From positions 930,001-994,000 of the forward strand of contig CP172536.1 in assembly GCA_044598425.1 (NCBI GenBank): a DNA stretch of 64,000 nt, in the 5' to 3' direction. Of the stretch, positions 53,108-61,576 are shown in pieces. Both the position numbers and the translations under genes were made by a program. Source of the stretch: JAEVLT01 sp044598425. Lineage in GTDB: Bacteria; Bacillota; Bacilli; Bacillales; Cytobacillaceae. A model generated the notes under the pieces. It made no database searches and had not been told where the DNA came from. It saw nothing but the letters and a program-made list of their open reading frames with translations. The stretch's first letter is position 1, and each line of letters opens with the position of its first letter.

Positions 53108-53149
53108 AAAAGGATGGGCGAGGCTGAAATGCCCCCCATCCTTTTTTTA
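53108..53149 (+). terminator. Terminator after moaA
   Basis: Stem AAAGGATGGG / CCCATCCTTT, followed by TTTT. Confidence 0.85.
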
Positions 53150-53173
53150 TTAATTTAAAAATTGCCAAAAAAA

Positions 53174-53470
53174 CTATTTCGTAAAGCGTGGGAATAGAAT
53201 GTTATTTTCCAAATGAATATGCATAAAGGTTTGTTCTTCAAGCGCTTCTAACCGTTTGTACACTAAGCGGAATGTTTTGCAAGCGTCAAAAGGAAGTTCA
53301 TAATCTGCCGTCACTTGGCGCAATTCCTTTAAAATGGCACCTGCTGCATCATGCTCTTTTTCTAGCTCAATGATTGCGTCGATAGCTCAGCCCGATTAGC
53401 AACAGTGTTATCTTCCAGGTGCTGAATGAGCGGGAAAACCGTTTCTTCCTCTTTCGCTATACTTATGATT
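53174..53470 (-). pseudogene. Decayed ric/scdA (iron-sulfur repair di-iron protein) fragment
   Basis: The minus strand encodes AKEEETVFPLIQHLED in one frame. After a frameshift near 53380-53390 it continues as IIELEKEHDAAGAILKELRQ and ends with FMHIHLENNILFPRF and a stop. These are hemerythrin-like blocks of RIC/ScdA/YtfE, which repairs nitric-oxide- or oxygen-damaged iron centres. The N-terminal half and start are missing. It lies between moaA and moeA. Confidence 0.75.
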
Positions 53471-53612
53471 TTTATTTTAATTTTGCTGTTTTCGTACAAA
53501 TTTTTGAACATTTTCTAGAACATTTGCCATGTTTAAAAGTTTCATATACCCTAAAAGTGAGAAAAATTCGGGTAATTTATAAAATCCAACACGTTTCAGG
53601 AGCTGATAAAGG

Positions 53613-54878
53613 ATGTTTGAAAGACGAAAACCAATTTCCATTGCTGAAGCAGTCGGAAAAATAATGGAATCAAAATTAACGGGAATGACAGAATTTGTTT
53701 CAATAGATGAAAGTTATGGCCGGTTTCTGTCTGAAGATTTAACGGCAACAAGCGATGTTCCACATTTTGATCGGGCACCTTATGACGGTTTTGCTGTTCG
53801 CAGTGCCGATACAAGCTTAGCATCCCAAACAAACCCCGTTGAATTAGAAGTCATTGACCATATTGGCGCCGGTATGACAACAGAAAAAATAGTAAAAGAA
53901 ATGCAAGCCGTAAGGATTATGACAGGAGCAATGATGCCGGAAGGTGCAGATGCGATCGTCATGTTCGAAGTTGCCAAAACTTCTGAAAAAAACGGCAAAC
54001 CGTATATAACGATTAAACGCAGTTTTAAAAAGGGGGAGAATGTCTCGTTTCGCGGCGAGGATGCAAAAGAAGGCGAAGTACTTGTGAAAAAGGGGACAAT
54101 GATCAACCCGGGCATTCAGGCAATGCTGGCCACTTTTGGCTATGCGAAAGTTCCGGTTGCCAAAAAACCAATCATCGGTTTATTTGCAACGGGTACAGAA
54201 CTTCTTGAAGTAGATGAACCGTTAGTGCCGGGGAAAATTCGCAACAGCAATTCACATATGATTATCGCCCAAATTGAAAGAGCTGGCGGTGAAGTCCGCT
54301 ATTTTGGAAAGCTGCCAGATGTATTTGAAACTTGTTTTGAAGCTGTTCAAAATGCTTTAGATAAAGTGGATCTCCTCGTTACAACAGGGGGTGTCTCTGT
54401 TGGCGATTTTGATTACCTGCCGGCGATCTATGAAAAATTAGGTGCGAAAGTTTTGTTCAATAAAGTAGCGATGCGTCCAGGAAGTGTTACAACCGTTGCA
54501 CAGCACAATGGTAAAGTCTTGTTCGGTCTGTCCGGCAATCCTTCTGCATGCTATGTAGGCTTTGAACTCTTTGCCCGCCCGATCATTCGCACAATGCTTT
54601 TTTCGGAGAAGCCGCATTTGCGCAGGGAAAAAGCGGTTCTTGACACCGATTTTCCGAAAGCTAACCCTTTTACGCGTTTTGTTCGCAGCGCTGTAACCAT
54701 TCAGGACGGGAAGCTAAAAGTTTCACCAAGCGGTTTGGATAAATCCAATATCATCATGAGTCTTGCAGGTGCTAATTCCCTCATGATCCTTCCTGGCGGC
54801 ACGAGAGGATATGAATCAGGAACAGAAGTGGAGGTCTTGTTGCTTGAAGACCATGTTGGCAGTGATTGGCCTTGGTAA
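53613..54878 (+). CDS. moeA: Molybdopterin molybdenumtransferase MoeA
   Basis: 421-residue enzyme inserting metal into adenylated molybdopterin. Domains in order: N-terminal RKPISIAEAVGKIME, VPHFDRAPYDGFAVRS, the MPT-binding GKIRNSNSHMIIAQIERAGGEV and TTGGVSVGDFDYLP, then GLSGNPSACYVGFE. ATG 53613 is 10 bases from CAGGAG. It overlaps mobB by 13 bp. Confidence 0.94.
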   Translation: MFERRKPISIAEAVGKIMESKLTGMTEFVSIDESYGRFLSEDLTATSDVPHFDRAPYDGFAVRSADTSLASQTNPVELEVIDHIGAGMTTEKIVKEMQAVRIMTGAMMPEGADAIVMFEVAKTSEKNGKPYITIKRSFKKGENVSFRGEDAKEGEVLVKKGTMINPGIQAMLATFGYAKVPVAKKPIIGLFATGTELLEVDEPLVPGKIRNSNSHMIIAQIERAGGEVRYFGKLPDVFETCFEAVQNALDKVDLLVTTGGVSVGDFDYLPAIYEKLGAKVLFNKVAMRPGSVTTVAQHNGKVLFGLSGNPSACYVGFELFARPIIRTMLFSEKPHLRREKAVLDTDFPKANPFTRFVRSAVTIQDGKLKVSPSGLDKSNIIMSLAGANSLMILPGGTRGYESGTEVEVLLLEDHVGSDWPW

Positions 54879-55405
54879 ACCCTTTTATTTTTCAAGTCGT
54901 TGGCTATCAAAACAGCGGTAAAACTACAGTTGTTACAAAATTGATTAAAAGATTGAAAAACGAAGGCTGGGAAGTAGCAGCCATTAAGCACCACGGTCAT
55001 GGCGGCCGGCCGGAAGCAGTGGAGACAAAGGACTCAGCGAAGCATGCGGAAGCTGGCGCCGCAGTGTCGATTGTCGAAGGTGCAGGGAGGCTGATTTTAC
55101 AAGCAGATAAGCCTTCGTGGAATTTAGCCGAAGAAATACAGCTTATCAGCTTTTTTCAGCCGGATATTATTTTAATTGAAGGCCACAAAAAAGAAAATTA
55201 TCCTAAACTATTGATCCTAAGAGAAAAAAAAGATCTTGAATTATTAAAATTCGTAAACCATGTTGAGATTGCTTTTGTTTGGGACGAAGCTTTGCAAAAG
55301 CAAATCGAATCCATCTCTTCAGTCATATCCTTTCACATAAATGATCAGCAGGGAATGGACTGGGTTGCTCAATTTTTCCATAAACAGTTAAATTCCGTCT
55401 TGTAA
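54866..55405 (+). CDS. mobB: Molybdopterin-guanine dinucleotide adapter MobB
   Basis: 179-residue P-loop GTPase (VVGYQNSGKTTVVTKL, about residues 10-25) with KHHGHGG and a late ILIEGHKKENYPKLLILR. TTG 54866 begins MALVNPF, matching relatives, inside the end of moeA; ribosome-site support is weak, fitting translational coupling. It assists dinucleotide forms of the cofactor. Confidence 0.9.
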   Translation: MALVNPFIFQVVGYQNSGKTTVVTKLIKRLKNEGWEVAAIKHHGHGGRPEAVETKDSAKHAEAGAAVSIVEGAGRLILQADKPSWNLAEEIQLISFFQPDIILIEGHKKENYPKLLILREKKDLELLKFVNHVEIAFVWDEALQKQIESISSVISFHINDQQGMDWVAQFFHKQLNSVL

Positions 55406-55436
55406 ATTAGAAAAATGGCAATTTTGTTACGATTTT

Positions 55437-55545
55437 AAATGCAATTTTTTTCTAATTCGTATATAATTGCTATTGGGGGATAATATGTTTGTTCACATAG
55501 AAACAGCTAATTATCAAAAAGAAGGCGAATGCCTTCTTTTTATTT
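55437..55545 (+). ncRNA. Possible short transcript (small RNA or 30-codon frame)
   Basis: TGCAAT, 16 bp, TATAAT (about 55440-55463) is followed by GGGGGATAATATG and then, within 80 bases, by a hairpin terminator AAAAAGAAGGC / GCCTTCTTTTT (55516-55541). A 29-residue frame starts at that ATG and runs through the terminator. It may be a small RNA or simply the mobB terminator with a chance promoter. Confidence 0.35.
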
Positions 55546-55584
55546 TGAAAAAAATTTATAAAATCGACCAATAGTATAAAGTTT

Positions 55585-55628
55585 ATGTGACATCTTTCAC
55601 TTAAATTTCTCGTTCCCGGACTTATAGT
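55585..55628 (+). promoter_or_regulatory. Fnr box and promoter of ywiC
   Basis: TGTGACATCTTTCACT (55586-55601) matches TGTGA-N6-TCACA at 9 of 10 positions. TATAGT at 55623-55628 is the -10, and the predicted start near 55635 places the box centre at -41.5, as in Fnr-activated B. subtilis promoters. Confidence 0.8.
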
Positions 55629-55655
55629 TAGGATAAGCAGAAGGGAGTGGAGAGG

Positions 55656-56378
55656 ATGAAACTTTTCATGCCAAAGCAGCATGGTGCCTGGGCAATGGTT
55701 ATTGTTCCGTTTTGGCTCGGAGTGATCGAAGCTGGATTTGTATGGCAGCATATTCCGTTTTTTCTCGGCTGGGTGCTTTTATATTTGGCAACGTATCCAA
55801 TGCTTCTTTTATTTAAAAGGAAAAAAATGGCCTTTTATACAAGCTGGACGATTCGCTATCTAATACCAGCGATCCTGTTGCTGCTTTTTCCGTTAGCCAA
55901 GAATCCGTCCGTTATTTATTTTGGTTTACTTATAATTCCTTTTTTTACGATCAATGCATTCTTTTCTTCTAAAAATCAGGATCGGGCGTTTATGAACGAT
56001 TTGAGCGCGATTTTTGCATTTTCCTTTGCCAGTCTAGCCAGCAGCTTTTTAAGCAGCCGAATCGTAACCGCAGAATCGATCTTTGTTTTTTCCACTTCCG
56101 CTCTCTTTTTTATTGGCAGCACATTTTACGTAAAAACGATGATCCGGGAAAAAAAGAATGCCCAGTTTAAATGGCTTTCATGGATTTATCATCTATTGCT
56201 GCCTTTTATTTGGCTTGCGCTTGGCTATTGGATTGCAGCCATCGCCGTAGTGCCAAGTTTGTTCAGAGCCATTGCGTTTTACGGCAAGCCGCTCTCAACC
56301 AAAAAAGTCGGCATCTATGAAATCATCAATGCAGCCCTTTTCTTTGGAATCATGGCAGTTCAAATAATTGTGAAATAA
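55656..56378 (+). CDS. ywiC: YwiC-like membrane protein
   Basis: 240-residue protein with eight or so hydrophobic helices, starting MKLFMPKQHGAWAMVIVPFW, the YwiC hallmark. In B. subtilis ywiC sits beside fnr and the nitrate reductase genes; here it is beside an fnr copy and behind an Fnr box. Function unknown; induction without oxygen is likely. Starts GTG 55647 and ATG 55656 are both possible. Confidence 0.88.
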   Translation: MKLFMPKQHGAWAMVIVPFWLGVIEAGFVWQHIPFFLGWVLLYLATYPMLLLFKRKKMAFYTSWTIRYLIPAILLLLFPLAKNPSVIYFGLLIIPFFTINAFFSSKNQDRAFMNDLSAIFAFSFASLASSFLSSRIVTAESIFVFSTSALFFIGSTFYVKTMIREKKNAQFKWLSWIYHLLLPFIWLALGYWIAAIAVVPSLFRAIAFYGKPLSTKKVGIYEIINAALFFGIMAVQIIVK

Positions 56379-56410
56379 AAAACAGCCTCATGCAACGGCT
56401 GTTTTTTATT
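56377..56410. terminator. Bidirectional terminator between ywiC and fnr copy 2
   Basis: Stem AACAGCC / GGCTGTT with A and T tracts on either side. Confidence 0.85.
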
Positions 56411-56419
56411 CATATAAAG

Positions 56420-57112
56420 CTAATCTATTCGGCATATTTCAATTGGACAATTTTCGCAATCGATCTCATCTTTTAAATAATCAAGATCATGGATCGTGAT
56501 CGTGCCTTTGTCAACGGAAATAATGTTTGTTTTGCGCAAATCACTTAGCAGCCGGTTAACTACTTCCCTTGAAGTTCCGCAAAAATTTGCCAATTCCTGA
56601 TTCGTTAAAGGCAGCCGAATCATGATGCCTTTTTCAGTATTCATGCCGTAGCTGTTGGAGATCCGGATTAATGTCGAATATAATGCTCCCTTTTTCCCAT
56701 GAAGAACCAAATCGCGAAATTTCGTTTGGGATTTTCGGTATTGCAAGCTCATCCATTTCATAAATTCCAAGGCGAGGGGAAGGTTTTGCGATAACTTTTC
56801 TTCAAGTGCCTCCTTCATAATTACGGCTACTTCTCCGCTCTCTGTAACGCGCCCGGTTAACAAATATCTTTGCGAGGGGCAAAATAAGTCTACTTCTCCA
56901 ATTATATCGCCGCCCGCACACATTCTTAAGCTAAGCTCTCTTCCATCAGGAACAATTTTAGTCATCTGGACGATGCCGCTTTTAACAATGTAGAGTTCAT
57001 TGGCAATGGCTCCCTCTTGAAAAAGAAATGTACCTTTTTCGATCTTTTTCTTATGATGAACCATTTCGAAAAGCTCACAAAGAGATGCGGGTACTTCTTT
57101 TACCGATTGCAT
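56420..57112 (-). CDS. fnr: Fnr-type Crp-family regulator, copy 2
   Basis: 230-residue paralogue of the regulator at 50984, with the same effector fold, the near-identical helix-turn-helix LTNQELANFCGTSREVVNRLL and the C-terminal cluster motif CENCPIEIC. ATG 57112 follows AAAAGGTGG; a longer frame upstream is unsupported. Both copies face the same way and bracket moaA-moeA-mobB-ywiC. Which one is the true Fnr orthologue cannot be told here. Confidence 0.88.
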   Translation of the reverse strand: MQSVKEVPASLCELFEMVHHKKKIEKGTFLFQEGAIANELYIVKSGIVQMTKIVPDGRELSLRMCAGGDIIGEVDLFCPSQRYLLTGRVTESGEVAVIMKEALEEKLSQNLPLALEFMKWMSLQYRKSQTKFRDLVLHGKKGALYSTLIRISNSYGMNTEKGIMIRLPLTNQELANFCGTSREVVNRLLSDLRKTNIISVDKGTITIHDLDYLKDEIDCENCPIEICRID

Positions 57113-57393
57113 AATATAACCACCTTTTAAGGGAAGAAATGAATCGCTTCTATAATAGTAACTGCATGATAAAGTCAAACGATGAAATATTAATAACATC
57201 ATTATATTGTTTACTTGTCAAATTTATCAATAGATGCAAAATTATTTCATAGTTTTGTCAAAAAATTATTACGAATTTAAAAATGAAGGGTGGTTTTAAA
57301 CCGTTATTCCCAGGGAAATAATTGTCGAAAAGTGAAAATAGAATGGAACGTAACGGGAATAATAAAAATGAAATTTGCAAGGAGGGATTTAAT

Positions 57394-57573
57394 TTGGGTC
57401 AAAACCGTCAGTTTAAACCAGGACAAAAAGCGCCGAATAACGGTGTTTATATTGAAATTGGCGAAACCGGCAGCAACGTCAACAATCCGCAAAAAATCAA
57501 ACTTAACGCCGGAGATTCTTTTCCAGAGACATCAAATCATAACCGTGTTTGGACGTATAGCAGAAAACCTTAA
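57394..57573 (+). CDS. yjzC: YjzC family small protein
   Basis: 59 residues, MGQNRQFKPGQKAPNNGVYI and SFPETSNHNRVWTYSRKP, nearly the same as B. subtilis YjzC. TTG 57394 is 7 bases from GGAGGG, which shows the longer frame upstream is not used. Function unknown. A terminator follows at 57582-57608. Confidence 0.92.
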   Translation: MGQNRQFKPGQKAPNNGVYIEIGETGSNVNNPQKIKLNAGDSFPETSNHNRVWTYSRKP

Positions 57574-57581
57574 CTGTAGAG

Positions 57582-57610
57582 AAGTCATCCATGCGGATGG
57601 CTTTTCTTTC
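57582..57610 (+). terminator. Terminator after yjzC
   Basis: Stem AAGTCATCC / GGATGGCTT with loop ATGC, then TTC. Confidence 0.75.
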
Positions 57611-57624
57611 ATAAAAGCATGGAT

Positions 57625-57657
57625 TATAATGGGTTTAATAGGTCAAAAAAGGTCAAA
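57625..57657 (+). promoter_or_regulatory. clpB promoter with CtsR operator
   Basis: -10 TATAAT at 57625-57630 (weak -35). GGTCAAAAAAGGTCAAA at 57641-57657 is a perfect tandem heptad of the CtsR type (GGTCAAA-N3-GGTCAAA), placed over the transcription start region, so heat induction by CtsR release is expected. Confidence 0.85.
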
Positions 57658-57678
57658 AAATGAAGGAGTGATCGTTTG

Positions 57679-60273
57679 ATGGATTTGAACCAAATGACTG
57701 AGCGGCTGCAAAAGGGGTTACTGGATTCACAATCGTTAGCGATCAAATCAAACCATCAGGAAGTAGATGAGGCGCATTTTTTTATTTCCTTAATGAACCA
57801 GGAGGAAAGCTTACTTAATACAATTTTTACAAGGGTTGGTATTCCAGGCGAAAAAATCCGCGCCATTTTGCAAAATGAGATGGATAAAAAACCGCAAGTA
57901 AGCGGCACGGGCGTAGAACAGGGGAAATTATACATTAGCGCACGGCTGCAGCGAATTTTTGTTAAGGCCGAAGACAAAGCAAAGCAGTTTTCAGATGAGT
58001 ATTTGGCTGTTGAGCATGTATTGCTTGGAGCGCTTGAAGCAGATGATTCCGTTTTGAAAAAGGCAGTCCGCAACTTTGGAGTGTCTGAGAGGGAAATTTT
58101 ACAAGCAATTATGGAAATTAGGGGGAATCAACGCGTGACTACACAAAATCCTGAAGCGACCTATGAGGCGTTAAAAAAATATGGCAGGGATCTTGTCGCT
58201 GAAGTAAGGGAAGGTAAAGTAGATCCGGTTATTGGAAGAGACACAGAAATTCGCCATGTTATTCGCATATTATCAAGAAAAACAAAGAATAATCCTGTTT
58301 TAATTGGTGAACCCGGAGTTGGAAAAACAGCGATCGTAGAAGGTCTTGCCCAGCGGATTGTCAGAAAAGACGTACCCGAAGGGCTGAAGGACAAAACCAT
58401 ATTTTCTCTTGATATGAGTGCATTGATTGCTGGTGCGAAGTTTAGAGGAGAGTTTGAAGAAAGATTAAAAGCTGTTTTAAATGAAGTAAAAAAGAGCGAT
58501 GGAAGAATATTGCTGTTCATTGATGAACTTCATACGATTGTCGGTGCAGGTAAAACAGATGGGGCGATGGATGCCGGTAATATGTTAAAACCAATGCTTG
58601 CCCGGGGGGAATTGCATTGCATCGGGGCGACAACTCTTGATGAACATCGCAAATATATTGAAAAAGACCCTGCGCTCGAACGAAGATTCCAGCAAGTAAT
58701 CGTACAAGAACCGAATGTTGAAGATACAATTTCTATTTTACGGGGCCTTAAAGAACGTTTTGAAGTTCATCATGGTGTAAAAATTCATGACAGGGCGCTT
58801 GTTGCCGCAGCTACTTTGTCAGACCGCTATATCACCGATCGTTTTCTGCCGGATAAGGCAATTGATCTCGTTGATGAAGCTTGCGCTCTTATTCGTACTG
58901 AGATTGATTCAATGCCAACTGAGCTCGATGAAGTGACTCGAAAAGTCATGCAGCTGGAAATTGAGGAAGCAGCATTAAGAAAAGAACAGGATGAAGTCAG
59001 TAAACAGCGGTTAGAGGCACTAACGAAAGAACTTGCCAATCTTAAAGAACAGGCAGACGAAATGAAAGGGCGCTGGTATCAGGAGAAAGAAAACATCCAA
59101 AAATTGCAGGAAAAAAGAGAACAGTTGGAGAAACTCCGAAGAGAATTGCAAAAAGCAGAAGATGAGTATGATTTAAATCGTGCTGCTGAACTAAGACATG
59201 GAAAAATCCCGCAAGCGGAAAGGGAATTGAGGGAACTTGAAGCAAAGACTGCTGCCAAAAATGGAGAACGGCTGCTTCGGGAAGAAGTGACAGAGGAGGA
59301 AATAACCAATATTGTTTCAAGATGGACAGGCATTCCTCTTTCGAGACTGATGGAAGGTGAGAGAGAAAAATTACTAAGACTCGAAAGCCTTTTACATGAA
59401 CGGGTCATTGGTCAAGACGAAGCGGTAAAATTAGTAACAGATGCCGTCTTAAGAGCACGAGCTGGAATTAAAGACCCAAACCGCCCGATCGGCTCATTCT
59501 TGTTTTTGGGGCCAACCGGGGTTGGGAAAACAGAGCTGGCCAAAGCGCTTGCTGAGTCCTTATTTGATAGTGAAGATCAAATCACGAGAATTGATATGTC
59601 AGAGTATATGGAAAAACATACGGTTTCACGATTAGTTGGAGCCCCTCCAGGGTATGTAGGCTATGAAGAAGGCGGGCAATTAACTGAAGCAATCCGGCGT
59701 AGACCCTATTCGGTTATTTTACTTGATGAGGTTGAAAAAGCCCATCCGGAAGTATTTAATATCCTGTTGCAAGTGCTTGATGATGGAAGAATAACAGACT
59801 CTCAGGGACGCATGGTCGATTTTAAAAATACTGTTATTATTATGACATCCAATATCGGTTCGCAAACATTGCTGGAACGGACGGAAACTGAAATTAGCGA
59901 TGAAACGCGCCAAAGTGTTTTTAACCAATTAAGAGCGCATTTCCGTCCTGAATTCCTTAATCGCATTGATGAGACCATTTTGTTCAAGCCGCTTTCGCTT
60001 TCTGAAATCAAAGAAATTGTCGTAAAACTAATTGCTGATCTGCAAAAAAGACTGAAAGATCAACAGGTCGAAATCCTCATCACTGACGAGGCGAAAGAGT
60101 TTATCGCGGCAAACGGCTTTGACCCCATTTATGGAGCCCGGCCGCTAAAACGGTTTATTCAGCGGAATTTGGAAACGAAGTTGGCTCGAGAAATCATTGC
60201 TGGAAAGATTCATGAACATTCACGTGTGACACTCAATGCTGAAAATGGGGAATTAACAGTTAAGACAGAGTAA
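57679..60273 (+). CDS. clpB: Disaggregase chaperone ClpB
   Basis: 864-residue HSP100 ATPase rescuing aggregated proteins with DnaK. N-terminal Clp-N domain, first AAA+ module with Walker A GEPGVGKTA (about residue 204), the long coiled-coil middle domain (about 405-525), second module with Walker A GPTGVGKTE (about residue 610) and a D2-small domain. The middle domain length marks ClpB rather than ClpC/E. ATG 57679 is 10 bases from AAGGAG. B. subtilis lacks clpB; here it is inserted between yjzC and yjzD. Confidence 0.96.
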   Translation: MDLNQMTERLQKGLLDSQSLAIKSNHQEVDEAHFFISLMNQEESLLNTIFTRVGIPGEKIRAILQNEMDKKPQVSGTGVEQGKLYISARLQRIFVKAEDKAKQFSDEYLAVEHVLLGALEADDSVLKKAVRNFGVSEREILQAIMEIRGNQRVTTQNPEATYEALKKYGRDLVAEVREGKVDPVIGRDTEIRHVIRILSRKTKNNPVLIGEPGVGKTAIVEGLAQRIVRKDVPEGLKDKTIFSLDMSALIAGAKFRGEFEERLKAVLNEVKKSDGRILLFIDELHTIVGAGKTDGAMDAGNMLKPMLARGELHCIGATTLDEHRKYIEKDPALERRFQQVIVQEPNVEDTISILRGLKERFEVHHGVKIHDRALVAAATLSDRYITDRFLPDKAIDLVDEACALIRTEIDSMPTELDEVTRKVMQLEIEEAALRKEQDEVSKQRLEALTKELANLKEQADEMKGRWYQEKENIQKLQEKREQLEKLRRELQKAEDEYDLNRAAELRHGKIPQAERELRELEAKTAAKNGERLLREEVTEEEITNIVSRWTGIPLSRLMEGEREKLLRLESLLHERVIGQDEAVKLVTDAVLRARAGIKDPNRPIGSFLFLGPTGVGKTELAKALAESLFDSEDQITRIDMSEYMEKHTVSRLVGAPPGYVGYEEGGQLTEAIRRRPYSVILLDEVEKAHPEVFNILLQVLDDGRITDSQGRMVDFKNTVIIMTSNIGSQTLLERTETEISDETRQSVFNQLRAHFRPEFLNRIDETILFKPLSLSEIKEIVVKLIADLQKRLKDQQVEILITDEAKEFIAANGFDPIYGARPLKRFIQRNLETKLAREIIAGKIHEHSRVTLNAENGELTVKTE

Positions 60274-60348
60274 CAAAGGGGTGAAAAGACGAAAAGGATT
60301 TTCGCTTATCGTAATGGTTATTTTTCTTTATGCCTCCAACGATAAAAT

Positions 60349-60390
60349 GAAAAGGTCATCCTGCTGATTGGGCAGAATGACCTTTTCAAT
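60349..60390. terminator. Bidirectional terminator between clpB and yjzD
   Basis: Stem GAAAAGGTCAT / ATGACCTTTTC enclosing an inner stem CTG/CAG. Confidence 0.85.
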
Positions 60391-60399
60391 AGAACTATA

Positions 60400-60585
60400 T
60401 TAATGATTTTCTGCTGGCTCATTCGGAATTACAGCGGAGATAACAAATACGAAAGCTGTTAGGACGATACCCAAAATGGCTCCAGTTTCAAATTTGTAAG
60501 CCGTTCCAATCATTGAGCTGACAACATAGGTTAACATTTGTGTAAGAAGAAAAGCCCAGAAAAAAGTCCAAAAATATCGCATCAT
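60400..60585 (-). CDS. yjzD: YjzD family small membrane protein (DUF2929)
   Basis: 61 residues with two membrane helices (MMRYFWTFFWAFLLTQMLTY; GAILGIVLTAFVFVISAVIP). ATG 60585 follows GAGGTG. Position between yjzC and yjaU matches B. subtilis yjzD. Function unknown. Confidence 0.85.
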   Translation of the reverse strand: MMRYFWTFFWAFLLTQMLTYVVSSMIGTAYKFETGAILGIVLTAFVFVISAVIPNEPAENH

Positions 60586-60709
60586 TTTCACCTCAACACT
60601 ATTATAAATCTTTTCTAATCTTAACATAAGCAAATAAAAAGTTAAATGAAATTTACGATCTCTCCGGCGATAAATGTAAAAAAAAAAGCAAGTTTGGGCG
60701 AATTTCCTT

Positions 60710-60736
60710 ACAGATTGTGTGAACAAACATACAATA
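60710..60736 (+). promoter_or_regulatory. Possible sigma-K promoter of yjaU
   Basis: AC (60710-60711), 16-bp spacer, CATACAATA (60728-60736) fits the sigma-K consensus AC-N16-CATANNNTA, 34 bases before the yjaU ATG. Mother-cell expression is therefore possible. Confidence 0.45.
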
Positions 60737-60769
60737 GGGTGAGGAAAATATGTAAAAGGAGATATTTCG

Positions 60770-61498
60770 ATGGAAAACCGGAATTTTCAGCTGGATGCAG
60801 AGTGGAATATAATCCATTACCCTGAAAAGCCTACAGGTTTTGGCATCTTAATCATTGGGGATGAAAGGCATTTCGTAGATGAAAGCAAAAGCTTCTGGTT
60901 GCAGAATGAAGGCAGGCTGGCAATGATCAACCAATTTAAAGAGGCAGGATTTACGATTTTTTCCTCAAATCTTTATGGTCGAAACTGGGGCAGCGAGAAA
61001 GCAGCAGAACTTGCATTAAGGTTGTACCATTATGTTTTAAGAAGCGAGATTATGAATGGCAAAATTCATATCCTTGCCGAGGGAATGGGGGCACTTGTCG
61101 CAGTAAAACTGTTTGAGAAAATGAAGGGATACATTCGCTCAGCAGTCTTTGTCAATCCAATCTTGTCTTTAAAGCATCACTTAGAGCAAGAAAAGGAACA
61201 TAAATTTTTTTATAAAAAATTAACAAAAGAGCTAGAGGAAGCTTATCAACAAGATTTCTCCAAATTGGAGAAAGAAATTTACAAAAACCAGCTTACCCTT
61301 GAAGATGATATCCCAATCAAACTAATCCATGTCATGTCAGGGGGCAGAAGTTACAACCAAGCAAAATTAAATCAAAAGTTATTAAAAGCACAAATCGAAC
61401 ATCGTATTGTGCAAACGAGCTTTATTCTTCCTGAAAAAAAACAGCAGCTCGGACCGATCACTGTAAAGTTTTTTAAAAGCTATGAAAAAGTTCTATAA
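60770..61498 (+). CDS. yjaU: YjaU-like alpha/beta-hydrolase-fold protein without the usual Ser
   Basis: 242 residues. The arrangement ILIIGDERH ... IFSSNLYGRNWG ... IHILAEGMGALVAVKLF recalls an alpha/beta hydrolase, but the elbow reads AEGMG where GxSxG is expected, so a hydrolase activity is doubtful. ATG 60770 follows AAAAGGAG. Synteny with B. subtilis yjaU-yjaV-med supports the name. Confidence 0.75.
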   Translation: MENRNFQLDAEWNIIHYPEKPTGFGILIIGDERHFVDESKSFWLQNEGRLAMINQFKEAGFTIFSSNLYGRNWGSEKAAELALRLYHYVLRSEIMNGKIHILAEGMGALVAVKLFEKMKGYIRSAVFVNPILSLKHHLEQEKEHKFFYKKLTKELEEAYQQDFSKLEKEIYKNQLTLEDDIPIKLIHVMSGGRSYNQAKLNQKLLKAQIEHRIVQTSFILPEKKQQLGPITVKFFKSYEKVL

Positions 61499-61576
61499 GT
61501 GAACCCCTCCCTTGATAAAGAAATAATTCTTCACCGTTTTGCATAGGATTCATTAGTATAAAGGGAGGGAATTCGG

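Noticed and set aside
55483..55572. 29-residue peptide gene after mobB
   Set aside because: Its second half is encoded by the terminator hairpin, which argues against translation.
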